DNA of 64,000 nucleotides from Isoetes taiwanensis (taxonomy: Eukaryota; Streptophyta; Lycopodiopsida; Isoetales; Isoetaceae): assembly GCA_021234155.1 (NCBI GenBank), contig JAJEKV010000051.1, forward strand, positions 5,460,698 to 5,524,697. The letters run 5' to 3'. Positions 29,107 through 40,613 of this stretch are shown piece after piece (position 1 is the first letter of the stretch; each line of letters opens with the position of its first letter). Under the pieces are notes generated by a model. That model saw only the letters and a program-made list of their open reading frames with translations, ran no database searches and was not told the DNA's origin. The translations under genes and the position numbers were made by a program.

Positions 29107-31054
29107 CCCTAGTCATGAACAACTCACACACTCCATTACAGCCCAACCACTTTTAAAAAATGCTAAAATTCCTATCGAAAATGACCTCTCAATGCTCATG
29201 GCAACACATTCTCTATCAGAAACAAAGTAGAGAGAGAAAGGTGCACATCCTCAACACAAAGTTTGCAAGGTCAAAAAGTTGGCCTAAGCACTACCAATAT
29301 TCTAAGTTTGAAGTGCTCTTACCATTATGAGATTTGCAAAACATGCCACGTCACCACATATCATCGACCTCACCAAGAAAAATGCCACATCATCATCACA
29401 AGTCATCCACATCATTTTCTCATCTCTCAAAAGTTTTTGACTAGGAGGAAGATTCTTTGCCACATCATCATGCCATGTCATCATGAGACTACCCACTCAC
29501 ATACCAAACTTGCCATATCATCATTTCCTAGCCATTTTGTTCAAAAATAAAAATCTTTTTTTCAAAGAAAGATTCTCCCATGAAGAAGGGTATCAAAAAA
29601 AGATGCCATTTGGTGCGAAAATGTTCCAAAAAGACCTTGCTTTGACCTTTAAATTTGAATTATTGGGATTCGTGCCTTAGCTCATGAAATTAAAAAATGT
29701 TTCCTATACCCCCCAAAAAAAAAAAAAAAAAAAAAAAAAAGACCTCATTTCACCCAACCCCCCGTCGCCACGTGGTACTCTCAGGGGTGTGGGGCGGCGA
29801 CGGGCTGAATCCCACATGAAGCATATCTTGCCTGAAAAAATTTCGAACCCTAAAAGCGTCAGGCCAAGATCCGGCCTTTTTGTCGGATCTAACTAAGCAA
29901 TCATGAGCCTGAGCTCCTGCATTGGACTTTTTTGCATCAAGAAACCTTAAACCCGCCCAAAGACAAACAAAAAAACTCAAATGCCAAGAACAGACCGGAA
30001 TGATAAAATTTAAAAAAGGGAAATCATCTCAAAGACGGGGTCGGCTTCTGCATGAGTTTATTGACCTTTGCAACTTGTTGCTTGATTGGTTTGATGAGCT
30101 TCGATTGTGAATGACCTACCTTGCTTCAGAGTTTCTGCAGACCTGATGCAAATTCAATGAATTGATTATATTCTGTTACTTTGATCCTATGCCCAAGACT
30201 AAGATCTTTGATATGTACCTTTTTCATGATGTGCAATTGAGGGAAAAACCCGAGTTTGGTAAGAAAAAGTTGCTTTTGATTTCACTTTAAAATAGACTTT
30301 TGAGATGAAAGATACTCTAAATAATGCATTCTAAGTGTCACACCACAAATGATGTTGTTGCATGCATTGTGAATCGCATATAAGAGAAAGGCAGGAAGAA
30401 GATAAAGTTGCTTAGAATAGACTCAGCCTTTTGAAAGAAAAAAAGGAGAACCTTACAACGAATCTAAATATAGTTTTTGGATTGTAGCAGGCTTAGTATT
30501 CATGCCATACAACATTGCGTTAGTATCAAAAGTTATTCAACACCCATATAAAAGCTATATCTAGCACAAAAATACAACTAGTAATAGGACTATCAGATTA
30601 GATTCTTTGTTTTCATGCACAAAAAAATATTAGTCAGAAAACAATCTATAGCAGTATTACCAACAAATCATTGAGCAAGATCCTCAGGGTGCATACTCCA
30701 GGGTATCCAAGGAACACAAACCATAAAACAAAAATTTGAAAGGCAGCCTACAAATTGAGTGTCTTAAAAGAGCTCTCGGGTTGGGCTGTTGGCTCAAATT
30801 TGACTGGGTTAGGGAACTCTATATCTTTAGATCTGTTTGGGTATTTGTTGCTGACTTTCTGGGGTATAATCAAGATACACTTGAGAAGCTTTAGGAATTG
30901 GAATTGAGCAAAAAAATGATATGAAGATCATTTGGTGCAACTTTTGCTGGAACTATTCTTTTACTGTTTTGGGAAACTGATATCTTCTTGATAATTGAGC
31001 ATTATCTCAGCAAGTTTTCAGAAAAGAGTGGTCGCCTTTAGCAATCTGGAGGTC

Positions 31055-31700
31055 CTGTACCAGTGAAGTTGGAGGTTCTGCCAGGAATACCTCCAATAAA
31101 CCCCGCCCACTGCATGCTATCTGATGTCAGGACTATCCTGTTTGGTTTGCATGCAGTGTATGTGGCTGTGGAACGGAATGGCCTTGGCCGCCGACAATAC
31201 TGGGATAATTCCATGCCATCTGATGATTTGGGTGACTCTATATGTAGTTTGTTTGCTGTACAACTTCAATTGTGTGCTTGTTTTGTTTTCTTTGAGCATG
31301 GTTTGTGCTCATGATGCCTTTTTGCAGGGTTGATATCGAAAGCAATGGGAATTCTGTGAGGGAGACATGGCATCCCATCTTAAGCTTGGACCCCTCCTCG
31401 ATAAGCTCCAGAATTGATGCATCCCGTCCTGATCCTCAGGCGTATCCTCCTAAGGGTGAACAAGCCTTCACTGCAGAGGAGTTCATAACAAGCATTGTGC
31501 AGGTTGGCACCGAGGCCCACAAAATTGCCGCTTCCCTTAGGATCTTGAGGAGGCAGTTGACAAATTTTTATGTGGCTATTGATTGCGATTTCTAATGTTG
31601 TTTGGGAGCAACTTGGGGCTCCAAATCCTGAGTTGTACGCACTGAGATCATACATGAGCCTTGCTGGGTCTGCTGACCCAGGAGATTTGCCACCTTGATG
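31055..31700 (+). pseudogene. Exons of an unidentified gene, duplicated copy 1
   Basis: Two coding-looking blocks are separated by an intron-like segment ending in TTTTTGCAG (31319-31328). The first reads KLEVLPGIPPINPAHCMLSD; the second reads VRETWHPILSLDP, AYPPKGEQAFTAEEFITSIV, EAHKIAAS, and, one frame away, LLIAISNVVWEQLGAPNPEL and YALRSYMSLAGSADPGDLPP. I do not recognise the family. A one-base shift near the poly(T) at about 31563 breaks the frame. The fragment ends just before the LTR, so the chromovirus has interrupted this gene. Confidence 0.45.
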
Positions 31701-31807
31701 TTGTCATCAGGCGGGCTGCATTTGGAGAACCTAGCTTTGTCTTTTTGCTGTTGTGTGAAGTCTTCTTATTGTGCAGTTGCATGTCGGTGGCATTTCTGCC
31801 ACATGTA

Positions 31808-32785
31808 TGTGACGTTCCAAGGGAATATATGCCATAAAGACGTATATTCCTGGACCCGTCACCATACAAGTCTACCTAGGTAGCCTTGTATGCCTTGGAT
31901 AAGTGGCAAGGGGTGCACATCTAAGTTAATTGCTTAACTTAGATAACCTTAGGATAAGGCCCATTTCCACATGGCCTTATCCTATTGGAGCAACCGCCAC
32001 ACGGCCTCATCCTAGTGGTGCCACGTGGCATCCCACGTGGACCCACACCTATATGAGCTCTAACCCTAACCCTAGACCCTTTTCCACGACCTAGCTTTTG
32101 AGCTCTCATCCCCGTGCGAAACCCCGTTTGAGAGCACCGTTAAATCATAGTCTAGCACTGGGCGGCGGCCCACGGAGGGTGTGTATGATCGTGGGGAGCA
32201 AGCCTTGAACCCGTCTCACGAGCATGGAGGCGCCGAGGGATGGGAGGAAGCTTACGGAGGAGGTAGGTTGAGTAGAGTTCATGTTAGTTCATCACGGAAG
32301 TTAGCACTCCGGATGGGTTAGTGATTCGTGTCTAGAGTAGAGCCACCCTAGATCCTTTGTTGAACATCTTGAACCTAATCAAGGAACCCTAAGCGATAGT
32401 TAGATATGTATGATTAAGTTAAGATGTTCATATGATGTGTTCATGATGATTATGTGATGATGGTTGATCATGTTGTTCCTCTTGTGTTGGGGCGGGGGTA
32501 GAGACCTAGGGCCATATGTAGTATGCTCTAGTGTAGATCCCTTAGTTCCTATTAGTTCTTGGCTTGTGCATAGGAAACCCAGGGCTATGGAAGCTATGAT
32601 GTGACTCGGCACCACACAGCGGGGCTAGAGGCAAGATGGAGGTGGATCCTGCCAGAAGTGGGGGCCGGGGGATCCCACGATTGGGCTAGGCTTATGATTA
32701 CGGTCACTTAAATTGTGGGCGGGCATGGGTCCGACACCTCACGGGGCAATGGTATAAGCCACGCCTCTCAAAGAGTTGCAAGTGT
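31808..32785 (+). repeat. Truncated LTR copy (duplicate of the chromovirus 5' LTR start)
   Basis: It starts TGTGACGTTCC after ATGTA and matches the first ~980 bp of the LTRs at 35522 and 47029. It is cut off by the tandem-duplication junction, so it is a product of that duplication rather than a separate insertion. Confidence 0.9.
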
Positions 32786-32793
32786 GACATGCT

Positions 32794-33409
32794 CCCTAGT
32801 CATGAACAACTCCACACTCCATTACAGCCCAACCACTTTTAAAAAAATGCTAAAATTCCTATCGAAAATGACCTCTCAATGCTCATGGCAACACATTCTC
32901 TATCAGAAACAAAGTAGAGAGAGAAAGGTGCACATCCTCAACACAAAGTTTGCAAGGTCAAAAAGTTGGCCTAAGCACTACCAATATTCTAAGTTTGAAG
33001 TGCTCTTACCATTATGAGATTTTGCAAAACATGCCACGCCACCACATATCATCGACCTCACCAAGAAAAATGCCACATCATCATCACAAGTCATCCACAT
33101 CATTTTCTCATCTCTCAAAAAGTTTTTGACTAGGAGGAAGATTCTTTGCCACATCATCATGCCATGTCATCATGAGACTACCCACTCACATACCAAACTT
33201 GCCATATCATCATTTCCTAGCCATTTTGTTCAAAAAATAAAAATCTTTTTTCAAAGAAAGATTCTCCCATGAAGAAGGGTATCAAAAAAAGATGCCATTT
33301 GGTGCTTAAAATGTTCCAAAAAAAGACCTTGCTTTGACCTTTAAATTTGAATTATTGGGATTCGTGCCTTAGCTCATGAAATTAAAAAATGTTTCCTATA
33401 CCCCACCCC

Positions 33410-33454
<45 letters not shown>

Positions 33455-36400
33455 AGACCTCATTTCACCCAACCCCTCATTAAGCCACGTGGTACTCTCG
33501 GGGTGTGGGGGCGGGCGACGGGCTGAATCCCATGATGAAGCATATCTTGCCTGAAAAAATTTCGAACCCTAAAAGCGTCAGGCCAAGATCCGGCCTTTTT
33601 GTCGGATCTAACTAAGCAATCATGAGCCTGAGCTCCTGCATTGGACTTTTTTGCATCAAGAAACCTTAAACCCGCCCAAAGACAAACAAAAAAACTCAAA
33701 TGCCAAGAACAGACCGGAATGATAAAATTTAAAAAAGGGAAATCATCTCAAAGACGGGGTCGGCTTCTGCATGAGTTTATTGACCTTTGCAACTTGTTGC
33801 TTGATTGGTTTGATGAGCTTCGATTGTGAATGACCTACCTTGCTTCAGAGTTTCTGCAGACCTGATGCAAATTCAATGAATTGATTATATTCTGTTACTT
33901 TGATCCTATGCCCAAGACTAAGATCTTTGATATGTACCTTTTTCATGATGTGCAATTGAGGGAAAATCCGAGTTTGGTAAGAAAAAGTTGCTTTTGATTT
34001 CACTTTAAAATAGACTTTTGAGATGAAAGATACTCTAAATAATGCATTCTAAGTGTCACACCACAAATGATGTTGTTGCATGCATTGTGAATCGCATATA
34101 AGAGAAAGGCAGGAAGAAGATAAAGTTGCTTAGAATAGACTCAGCCTTTTGAAAGAAAAAAAGGAGAACCTTACAACGAATCTAAATATAGTTTTTGGAT
34201 TGTAGCAGGCTTAGTATTCATGCCATACAACATTGCGTTAGTATCAAAAGTTATTCAACACCCATATAAAAGCTATATCTAGCACAAAAATACAACTAGT
34301 AATAGGACTATCAGATTAGATTCTTTGTTTTCATGCACAAAAAAATATTAGTCAGAAAACAATCTATAGCAGTATTACCAACAAATCATTGAGCAAGATC
34401 CTCAGGGTGCATACTCCAGGGTATCCAAGGAACACAAACCATAAAACAAAAATTTGAAAGGCAGCCTACAAATTGAGTGTCTTAAAAGAGCTCGGGTTGG
34501 GTCATTGGCTCAAATTTGACCGGGTTAGGGAACTCTATATCTTTAGATCCTGTTTGGGTATTTGTTGCTTTACTTTAAGGGTATAATCAAGATACACTTG
34601 AGAAGCTTTAGGAATTGGAATTGAGCAAAAAAATGATATGAAGATCATTTGGTGCAACTTTTGCTGGAACTATTCTTTTACTGTTTTGGGAAACTGATAT
34701 CTTCTTGATAATTGAGCATTATCTCAGCAAGTTTTCAGAAAAGAGTGGTCGCCTTTAGCAATCTGGAGGTCCCAGTGAAGTTGGAGGTTCTGCCAGGAAT
34801 ACCTCCAATAAACCCCGCCCACTGCATGCTATCTGATGTCAGGACTATCCTGTTTGGTTTGCATGCAGTGTATGTGGCTGTGGAACGGAATGGCCTTGGC
34901 CGCCGACAATACTGGGATAATTCCATGCCATCTGATGATTTGGGTGACTCTATATGTAGTTTGTTTGCTGTACAACTTCAATTGTGTGCTTGTTTTGTTT
35001 TCTTTGAGCATGGTTTGTGCTCATGATGCCTTTTTGCAGGGTTGATATCGAAAGCAATGGGAATTCTGTGAGGGAGACATGGCATCCCATCTTAAGCTTG
35101 GACCCCTCCCTCGATAAGCTCCGCATTGATGCATCCCGCCCCGATCCTCAGGCGTATCCTCCTAAGGGTGAACAAGCCTTCACCTGCAGAGGAGTTCATA
35201 ACAAGCATTGTGCGTGGTTGGCACCGAGGCCCACAAAATTGCCGCCTTCCCCTAGGGATCTTGAGGAGGCAGTTGACAAATTTTTATGTGGCTATTGATT
35301 GCGATTTCTAATGTTGTTTGGGAGCAACTTGGGGCTCCAAATCCTGAGTTGTACGCACTGAGATCATACATGAGCCTTGCTGGGTCTGCTGACCCAGGAG
35401 ATTTGCCACCTTGATGTTGTCATCAATGGCTGCATTTGGAGAACCTAGCTTTGTCTTTTTCTTTGTTGTGAAGTCTTCTTATTGTGCAGGTTGCATGTCG
35501 GTGGCATTTACGCCACATGTATGTGACGCCTTCAAGGAATATATGCCATAAAGACGTATATTCTGGACCTCGCCACCATACAAGTCTACCTAGGTAGCCT
35601 TGTATGCCTTGGATAAGTGGCAGGGTGCACATCTAAAGTTAATTGCTTAACTTAGATAACCTTAGGATAAGGCCCATTTCCACATGGCCTTATCCTATTG
35701 GAGCAACCGCCACACGGCCTCATCCTAGTGGTGCCACGTGGCATCCCACGGGACCCACACCTATATGAGCTCTAACCCTAACCCTAGACCCTTTTTCACC
35801 CCTGACCTAGCACCTCGAAAGCTCTCATCCCGTGCAAAACCCCGTTTCGAAAGCACCGCAAATCATAGTCTAGCCCGGAGCAAAGCACCTCGGAGGGTGT
35901 GTATGATCGTAGAGGGAGCAAGCCTTGAACCACGCCTCACGAGCATGGAGACGCCAGGGATGGGAGGAAGCGCGAGGAGGTAGGTTGAGTAGAGTTCATG
36001 TTAGTTCATCTGGAAGTTAGCACTCCAGATGGGTTAGTGATTCGTGTCTAGAGTAGAGCCACCCTAGATCCTTTGTTGAACATCTTGAACCCTAATCAAG
36101 GAACCCTAACTGATAGTTAGATATGTATGATTAAGTTAAGATGTTCATATGATATTGTTCATGATGATTATGTGATGATGGTTGATCATGTTGTTCCTCT
36201 TGTGTTGGGACGGGGGGTAGAGACCTAGGGCCATATGTAGTATGCTCCTAGTGTAGATCCCTTAGTTCCTATTAGTTCTTGCCAGTGCATAGGAACCCAC
36301 CTGCTATGGAAGCTATGATGTGACTCAAAGACCACACAACGGGCTAGAGGCAAGATGGAGGGTGGATCCCCGCCGAAAGTGGGGGCTTCGGGATCCCACA

Positions 36401-36499
36401 AAGGCTAGGCTTATGGTCTGGTCACTCGCGTGTGGGCCGAGCATGGGTCCCACACCTCCCGGGGCAATGGTGTCGCCGCCTCTCAAGAGTTGCAAGTGT
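32794..36499 (+). repeat. Tandem duplication, unit 2 (about 3.7 kb)
   Basis: Second copy. It ends within the 5' LTR of the chromovirus, which here continues to its natural end. About 8 bp separate the units. Confidence 0.95.
34770..35416 (+). pseudogene. Exons of the same unidentified gene, duplicated copy 2
   Basis: This repeats 31055-31700 with small differences. Near 35180-35270 the two copies disagree by indels: here the frame gives DLEEAVDKFLCGY, where copy 1 is shifted. The true continuation of the gene appears past the chromovirus, at 48750. Confidence 0.45.
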
Positions 36500-37164
36500 C
36501 AGCTTTGGCTCTTGTTTTGGGGGTTCAATCGGTGCGAATCGCGGTGCGCCACGATTCTCTAGCCGCCTGTGGAGCCTCTAGGACCCCTGGGAGGGGAGAT
36601 GCAACCCTTCCTACCTCGCGTCGACCGGAGATGCAACCTGGAGTAGTCCCCGATGGGTGATGCCATGGGATTGCGTGATCCCGGAAGGTTAGAGTCATGC
36701 CACGCCTTTGATCTAGCCCATCCGCAAAGTATGCACGTGAGGGGCGGATGGAGTGGTCAACCCTAGCCATTGTCTTATGCCAGCCCGCCATTGTTATGAT
36801 TCTGTCTCGCTTCTATCTTGAGGCCTATCCAGTCAGTCGATTTCCTTTCGTGTCGGAGCCACGGGTAGGAGCTCTCATGTTTTATGGCATATGATTATGT
36901 TCTTTGCATCTATGGATATGCGATTGAGCTACCCCTCGAGGTAGCATATTGTATTGTATTGCTAGTTCTGACGTGTTATGCTTCCGCTGTGATAGAAGCC
37001 CATAGGGAAGGGCGCAAGAAGACACCTTTCAGGAACCTTCCCGCGACCGGGGAGGATTCCGAAAAGGGATAGATGGAGGGCCCTGGTGGCGTTGATGAGC
37101 CGGACGAGGGATTTCTGCCGAAAGTGTACGGTAAGGCGCCGTATGTTTAGCAGGGAGCGTCACA
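35522..37164 (+). repeat. Chromovirus 5' LTR
   Basis: It opens TGTGACGCC and closes GGGAGCGTCACA. A CTAACCCTAACCCTAGA telomere-like stretch lies near 35770, as in the other LTR copies. Differences from the 3' LTR are mainly short indels in GC-rich patches. Confidence 0.95.
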
Positions 37165-37165
37165 A

Positions 37166-37177
37166 TGGTATCAGAGC
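37166..37177 (+). other. Primer binding site, initiator Met tRNA
   Basis: TGGTATCAGAGC, one base after the 5' LTR, matches the 3' end of plant initiator tRNA-Met, the usual primer for this superfamily. Confidence 0.95.
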
Positions 37178-37731
37178 GATGTTCTTGGTTGACCAAGAAC
37201 TAGCACTGACCATAACCATGAAAGTAGTCTAACAGACCTATAGGGGTGCGAAATAAAAATTTCCACCATCGAACCTCGAAATAGGGGAAAAATTTTTCAC
37301 CTAGGTAGTGGGTCCGAAATTAGGTTAAGAAGCAAATGAGTCAAATTCACCTTCTAGTAAAATTGGAGTGAAAATTATGCATCTGCATCAAATTTCACCT
37401 AAAATGGGTCGAAGAATCATGCCAATCGGAGACCTGGGTGAAAAATGGCGCAAATCTATAATTAATACTTCAAACTATTAGGAAATTTGAAATTCTTAAG
37501 GTATAATACGAATTTTAGCATATGTATTAGAAATTAAACATATATTAATAATAAGGGTACTATGGGGTAATTAATAAGGGGGGCTAATAAGTAGGCCTAT
37601 TAATGGTAGGAGAATATTCCCAGGGACCCTTCCTTTTAAATAGTCTTGCCACCTCATTTTTCCCTCCAAACTTTCCTCCACCTTATCTCTCTTGATCAGC
37701 CTTACGTCATCTGTTTTCCCCACCGTTAAGT
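37178..37731 (+). other. Chromovirus 5' untranslated leader
   Basis: AT-rich, without ORFs, from the PBS to the ATG of the H3-like ORF. Packaging or leader signals cannot be picked out by eye. Confidence 0.6.
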
Positions 37732-38828
37732 ATGGCAAGAACCAAGCAGATAGCTAGGAAGTTCGGCGAGCGACCCACGCTCTCGCAGGTAGCAGCGGGA
37801 CGCCACACGAAGAAAATCCTGGAGCACCTCCGACCTAAGAAGGGCGAAGAGGAGTTTCCCTCCAGCAGCAGCGACGCAACCTATCACGACGCTGAGGAGG
37901 ACGCACCTAGCAGTAGCTCTTCATCAGCAGGCACCCAGAGGACCGGAGAATCCCGTCACTTCGGGCCTTCGGACACCGAGGTGGAAGAACAGGTGGAAGA
38001 GCAGCCCCAGCACCAGACCCAAGAGGCGGGCCCTTCAGTGCCGAAGAAGAAGGGCAAGGAGAAGGTTGTTGAGTGGCCAGAAGAGAGGGCCGCTAGGAAG
38101 AAGAGGGAACGGGAGCGGGAGTTGCGGCAGCAAGAGAGAAGAACGAAGAGAAGGAACGACCGGCCTCGCAAGACCGTCGTTATTGAAGAACCGCAGCGGA
38201 AGGAGGTAGAAGAGGAGGTCGAAGAGGAAGAAAACGAGGAGGACGAGCGCGCCGGGGAACCCTCAAACCCCGACGCTAGACCACCTTACCCAAAGTGGCC
38301 CGAGCCACCTAAGGTGGTCAAGAAGCAGAAGGCGGGCGAGCGTCCGTTCGCCCTGAAGGAGGAGCGCCTGTTCAGACGCCGCCTCAAAGCATACCAGGAA
38401 TACCTCCGTCGGTGGAAGAGGTATAATGACTGGTATTGGCGTCAGAACGTCGACCGCTACGTGGAGGGGGGGCGTCCAGCCAAGAACCAGCCCAAGCCGC
38501 CACCGCCACCACCGGAGAAGGCGAAGAAGGTCCATCACAGGCCTAATTCGATACACTCCCGTGTCTTCCGGGAGATTAAGCACTTTCAACAGTGCACTAA
38601 TCTCCTGATTAGGAAGGCACCGTTCGAGCGGCTCATGCGGGAGGTGATGCAGGAGTTCGTCACCGACTACAGGACGGTGCCGCCACAACTCGGTGCCGCA
38701 GGTGGTCCGAGGCCGAGCTCACCCAGTTGTTCGAGGAAGGGAACCTCTGCGCGATCCACGCGAAGAGGGTGACCCTGATGCCCAAGGACATACACCTGGC
38801 GCGTCGCATCCGCAAGGAACGCCCTTGA
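37732..38828 (+). pseudogene. Retrotransposon-encoded histone H3-like protein with a long charged tail
   Basis: The ORF starts at 37732 (MARTKQIARK). After Met, 8 of its first 9 residues equal the histone H3 tail (ARTKQTARK), with K4, R8 and K9 positions present. About residues 35-265 are an insertion unlike H3: Ser-rich, then acidic (EEQVEEQ), basic (RAARKKRERERELRQQ), acidic again (EEEVEEEENEEDE), a Trp/Tyr-rich patch and a Pro run. From about residue 268 the H3 fold follows: [40 protein letters not shown]. At about 38700 a one-base shift moves the frame. The other frame gives [30 protein letters not shown] and [11 protein letters not shown], then a stop at 38826-38828. Spacing across the break is within one residue of H3. 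The composition is more GC-rich than its surroundings. Canonical-like L1 length argues against CENH3, though TNLLI and APF recall it. It lies between PBS and gag. Confidence 0.9.
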
Positions 38829-39040
38829 GGATGCAAATTTTTGTGTAAAATAGTGTAATTGTTAAGTTTTTCCCCTATAAATATAAAATTTTGTTGTAAA
38901 CTGACCTTAATTCTTGTATGAAAATGTGTTTAAGTAGCTCAAATTTTACTTTAGTTTTGACCATTGAAATTGGAATGTTGAAAGAAAAATTAATTAGTTA
39001 GAAACCCTAGCTTAATTAGTCAAAAAAATTGCCAAACTGG

Positions 39041-39117
39041 CGAAACCGGGTCGCATCGCGAAAAACCTGTCTGCGCCCTCGACGCAGAGCTATTTCTCGC
39101 GACGTCACCCGATTTCG
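39041..39117 (+). repeat. 77-bp hairpin repeat, copy 1
   Basis: Matches 39243-39319 with a single difference seen (GACGTCAC against GACGCCAC). It contains CTGCG-CCCTCGA-CGCAG (39071-39087) nested between two TCGCGA sites (39056, 39097). It is strongly GC-rich in AT-rich DNA. Confidence 0.95.
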
Positions 39118-39242
39118 GCATTTTGATACTAATACGTGTCCAATTCAAGTAAGAAAAGTTGCTAGTTAGGTTAGAAGCATGCTGAAAACTTATGTTAGGA
39201 TGTTTAAATTCCCAAAAACCTTTCATAGGAATAGAAATGACC

Positions 39243-39319
39243 CGAAACCGGGTCGCATCGCGAAAAACCTGTCTGCGCCCTCGACGCAGAGCTATTTCTC
39301 GCGACGCCACCCGATTTCG
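39243..39319 (+). repeat. 77-bp hairpin repeat, copy 2
   Basis: Second copy, 202 bp downstream in the same orientation, keeping the same nested dyad. Confidence 0.95.
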
Positions 39320-39611
39320 CCCAAATTTGCCCAGATTGACCAATTTTGACCCAACAAACTGTCATGTAGTGTTTCTTGCTTTGCTTTGCTTAGAATTGCA
39401 CTTCATGGTAGTTCATTTGGACACCCATGGCCATAGATTTGAGGTCTTCTCTCATCAAGAACCCCTGTGCACAGAACCCGAGGTATTCCTAGTCTATAAA
39501 AAGGGCCTCATTTGTCATTTTTCCCCCATCAGAACTGCTCTCAGCCCCTTTGGCGATTTCCTAGGCCTTTGCTCATTCCCATCAACCATTTTTCATAGCC
39601 ATCTTTGCTCA

Positions 39612-40433
39612 ATGGCGCCATCAAGCTTTGTTAGATGGTACAATGACTCCAATCACATCCGTGAATTCCCTGCTGAGCAAGCCTTTCATGTCTTTGATCA
39701 TCTCTTTGATCTTCATGCCACCTTAACCAGAACTCCTTACTACACTGACATCATTTGCCAATACGATCAGAACATTCTACCCTGGGAAGTTAGCTTGCCA
39801 CCTAGGGGAGGGAAATGGGTTTCCTTAGACACTCTTACCCAAGCCATAGGTGGGGGATCCAGGGGCAAGAGTAGGCTGTGGGATAGAACCAGAAACATGC
39901 CAGACTACATGACCTGTAAGCATCATAGGCATAGATACGTTTCAAACCAAGCAGCTTTAGCCTTATTCATGCAGTACAGGGCAGTCAACCAACCAGGGGA
40001 GCCGTCAATTCAACCTTTGGATTTGGCACCTCTCGACACTCGGGCAGCCCAGATAAGCATCCATGAGATCGAGACTACGACGTACGAGCATTATGGCTCC
40101 ACATCAGAAGCACCTATGTTGCAGATTGAACAGGATTACGAAGAGGAGGAGGAAGAGAACCCAAGTTGGGAGATGAGGGAGGCAAGAAGGATGGAGAGGC
40201 GTCTAGCTCGACAACAGGAAACACTAAGGCGGGATTTCGAGCCACCAATGGGTATCACAGCCCTCACCCCGGTGATCATCGACGACGAGGAGTATATATT
40301 CGCCACCGATATCCTCAATCTTCCCTATTGTCGAGAGGAGGGCCTCAGGATCGATGAGCTCCTAAGCCTTATGGCACAAGAGCAGGGTAGTGACTTCATC
40401 GACTACTCCTACCAAGAGATTCCACCGAGGTAG
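39612..40433 (+). CDS. Chromovirus accessory ORF 2, function unknown
   Basis: An intact ORF of 273 codons starting MAPSSFVRWYNDSNHIREFP. The N-terminal half is Phe/His/Tyr-rich (AFHVFDHLFDLHATL, LPWEVSLPPRGGKWVSL). The middle has an acidic run (QDYEEEEEENPSWE), then a basic helix (EARRMERRLARQQETLRRD), and the C-terminus is acidic (TDILNLPYCREEGLRIDELL). No family is recognised. It sits between the H3-like ORF and gag on the same strand, so it is probably part of the element rather than host DNA. The ATG at 39612 is chosen because the upstream extension passes through the hairpin repeat. Confidence 0.6.
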   Translation: MAPSSFVRWYNDSNHIREFPAEQAFHVFDHLFDLHATLTRTPYYTDIICQYDQNILPWEVSLPPRGGKWVSLDTLTQAIGGGSRGKSRLWDRTRNMPDYMTCKHHRHRYVSNQAALALFMQYRAVNQPGEPSIQPLDLAPLDTRAAQISIHEIETTTYEHYGSTSEAPMLQIEQDYEEEEEENPSWEMREARRMERRLARQQETLRRDFEPPMGITALTPVIIDDEEYIFATDILNLPYCREEGLRIDELLSLMAQEQGSDFIDYSYQEIPPR

Positions 40434-40613
40434 CCGAAATGACACTCCTATGCGGGGAAACTATGTCTGACATCCAGCGTATCAACAGATTAGGTATATG
40501 TTTCAAAGAAATAGAACCCATCATCCCGTAAGAAGAGTTTCAGAAATCCAAAGCAAAGTTGTACAAGCCGAAGAGGCCCAAGCTCCAAATTTACCACCAA
40601 GGCGCTCGGGAGC

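Larger units (their letters stand above)
29107..32785 (+). repeat. Tandem duplication, unit 1 (about 3.7 kb)
   Basis: The unit begins at CCCTAGTCATGAACAACTC and ends inside a truncated LTR at GAGTTGCAAGTGT. Everything in between recurs in the same order at 32794-36499: a CACATCATCATCAC-rich part, a long poly(A), exon-like blocks and the LTR start. Copies differ by scattered substitutions and small indels, including poly(A) length. Confidence 0.95.
38829..39611 (+). other. Inter-ORF region with a duplicated hairpin block
   Basis: Non-coding apart from the paired 77-bp repeats described separately. The only upstream extension of the next ORF's frame (from 39192) crosses one repeat copy and is unlikely to be coding. 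Confidence 0.5.

Noticed and set aside
29716-29740. Poly(A) run as evidence of a retrogene or LINE end (also 33412-33450).
   Set aside because: No coding sequence or element ends there, and both copies are part of the tandem duplication.
31808-32785. A solo LTR from an independent chromovirus insertion.
   Set aside because: It shares identical upstream flank and target site with the 5' LTR and lies inside the 3.7-kb tandem duplication.
37732-38828. CENH3 (centromeric H3) identity for the H3-like ORF.
   Set aside because: It has TNLLI and APF like CENH3, but the C-terminus ([15 protein letters not shown]) and the spacing from alpha-1 to alpha-3 follow canonical H3. Not excluded without a tree.
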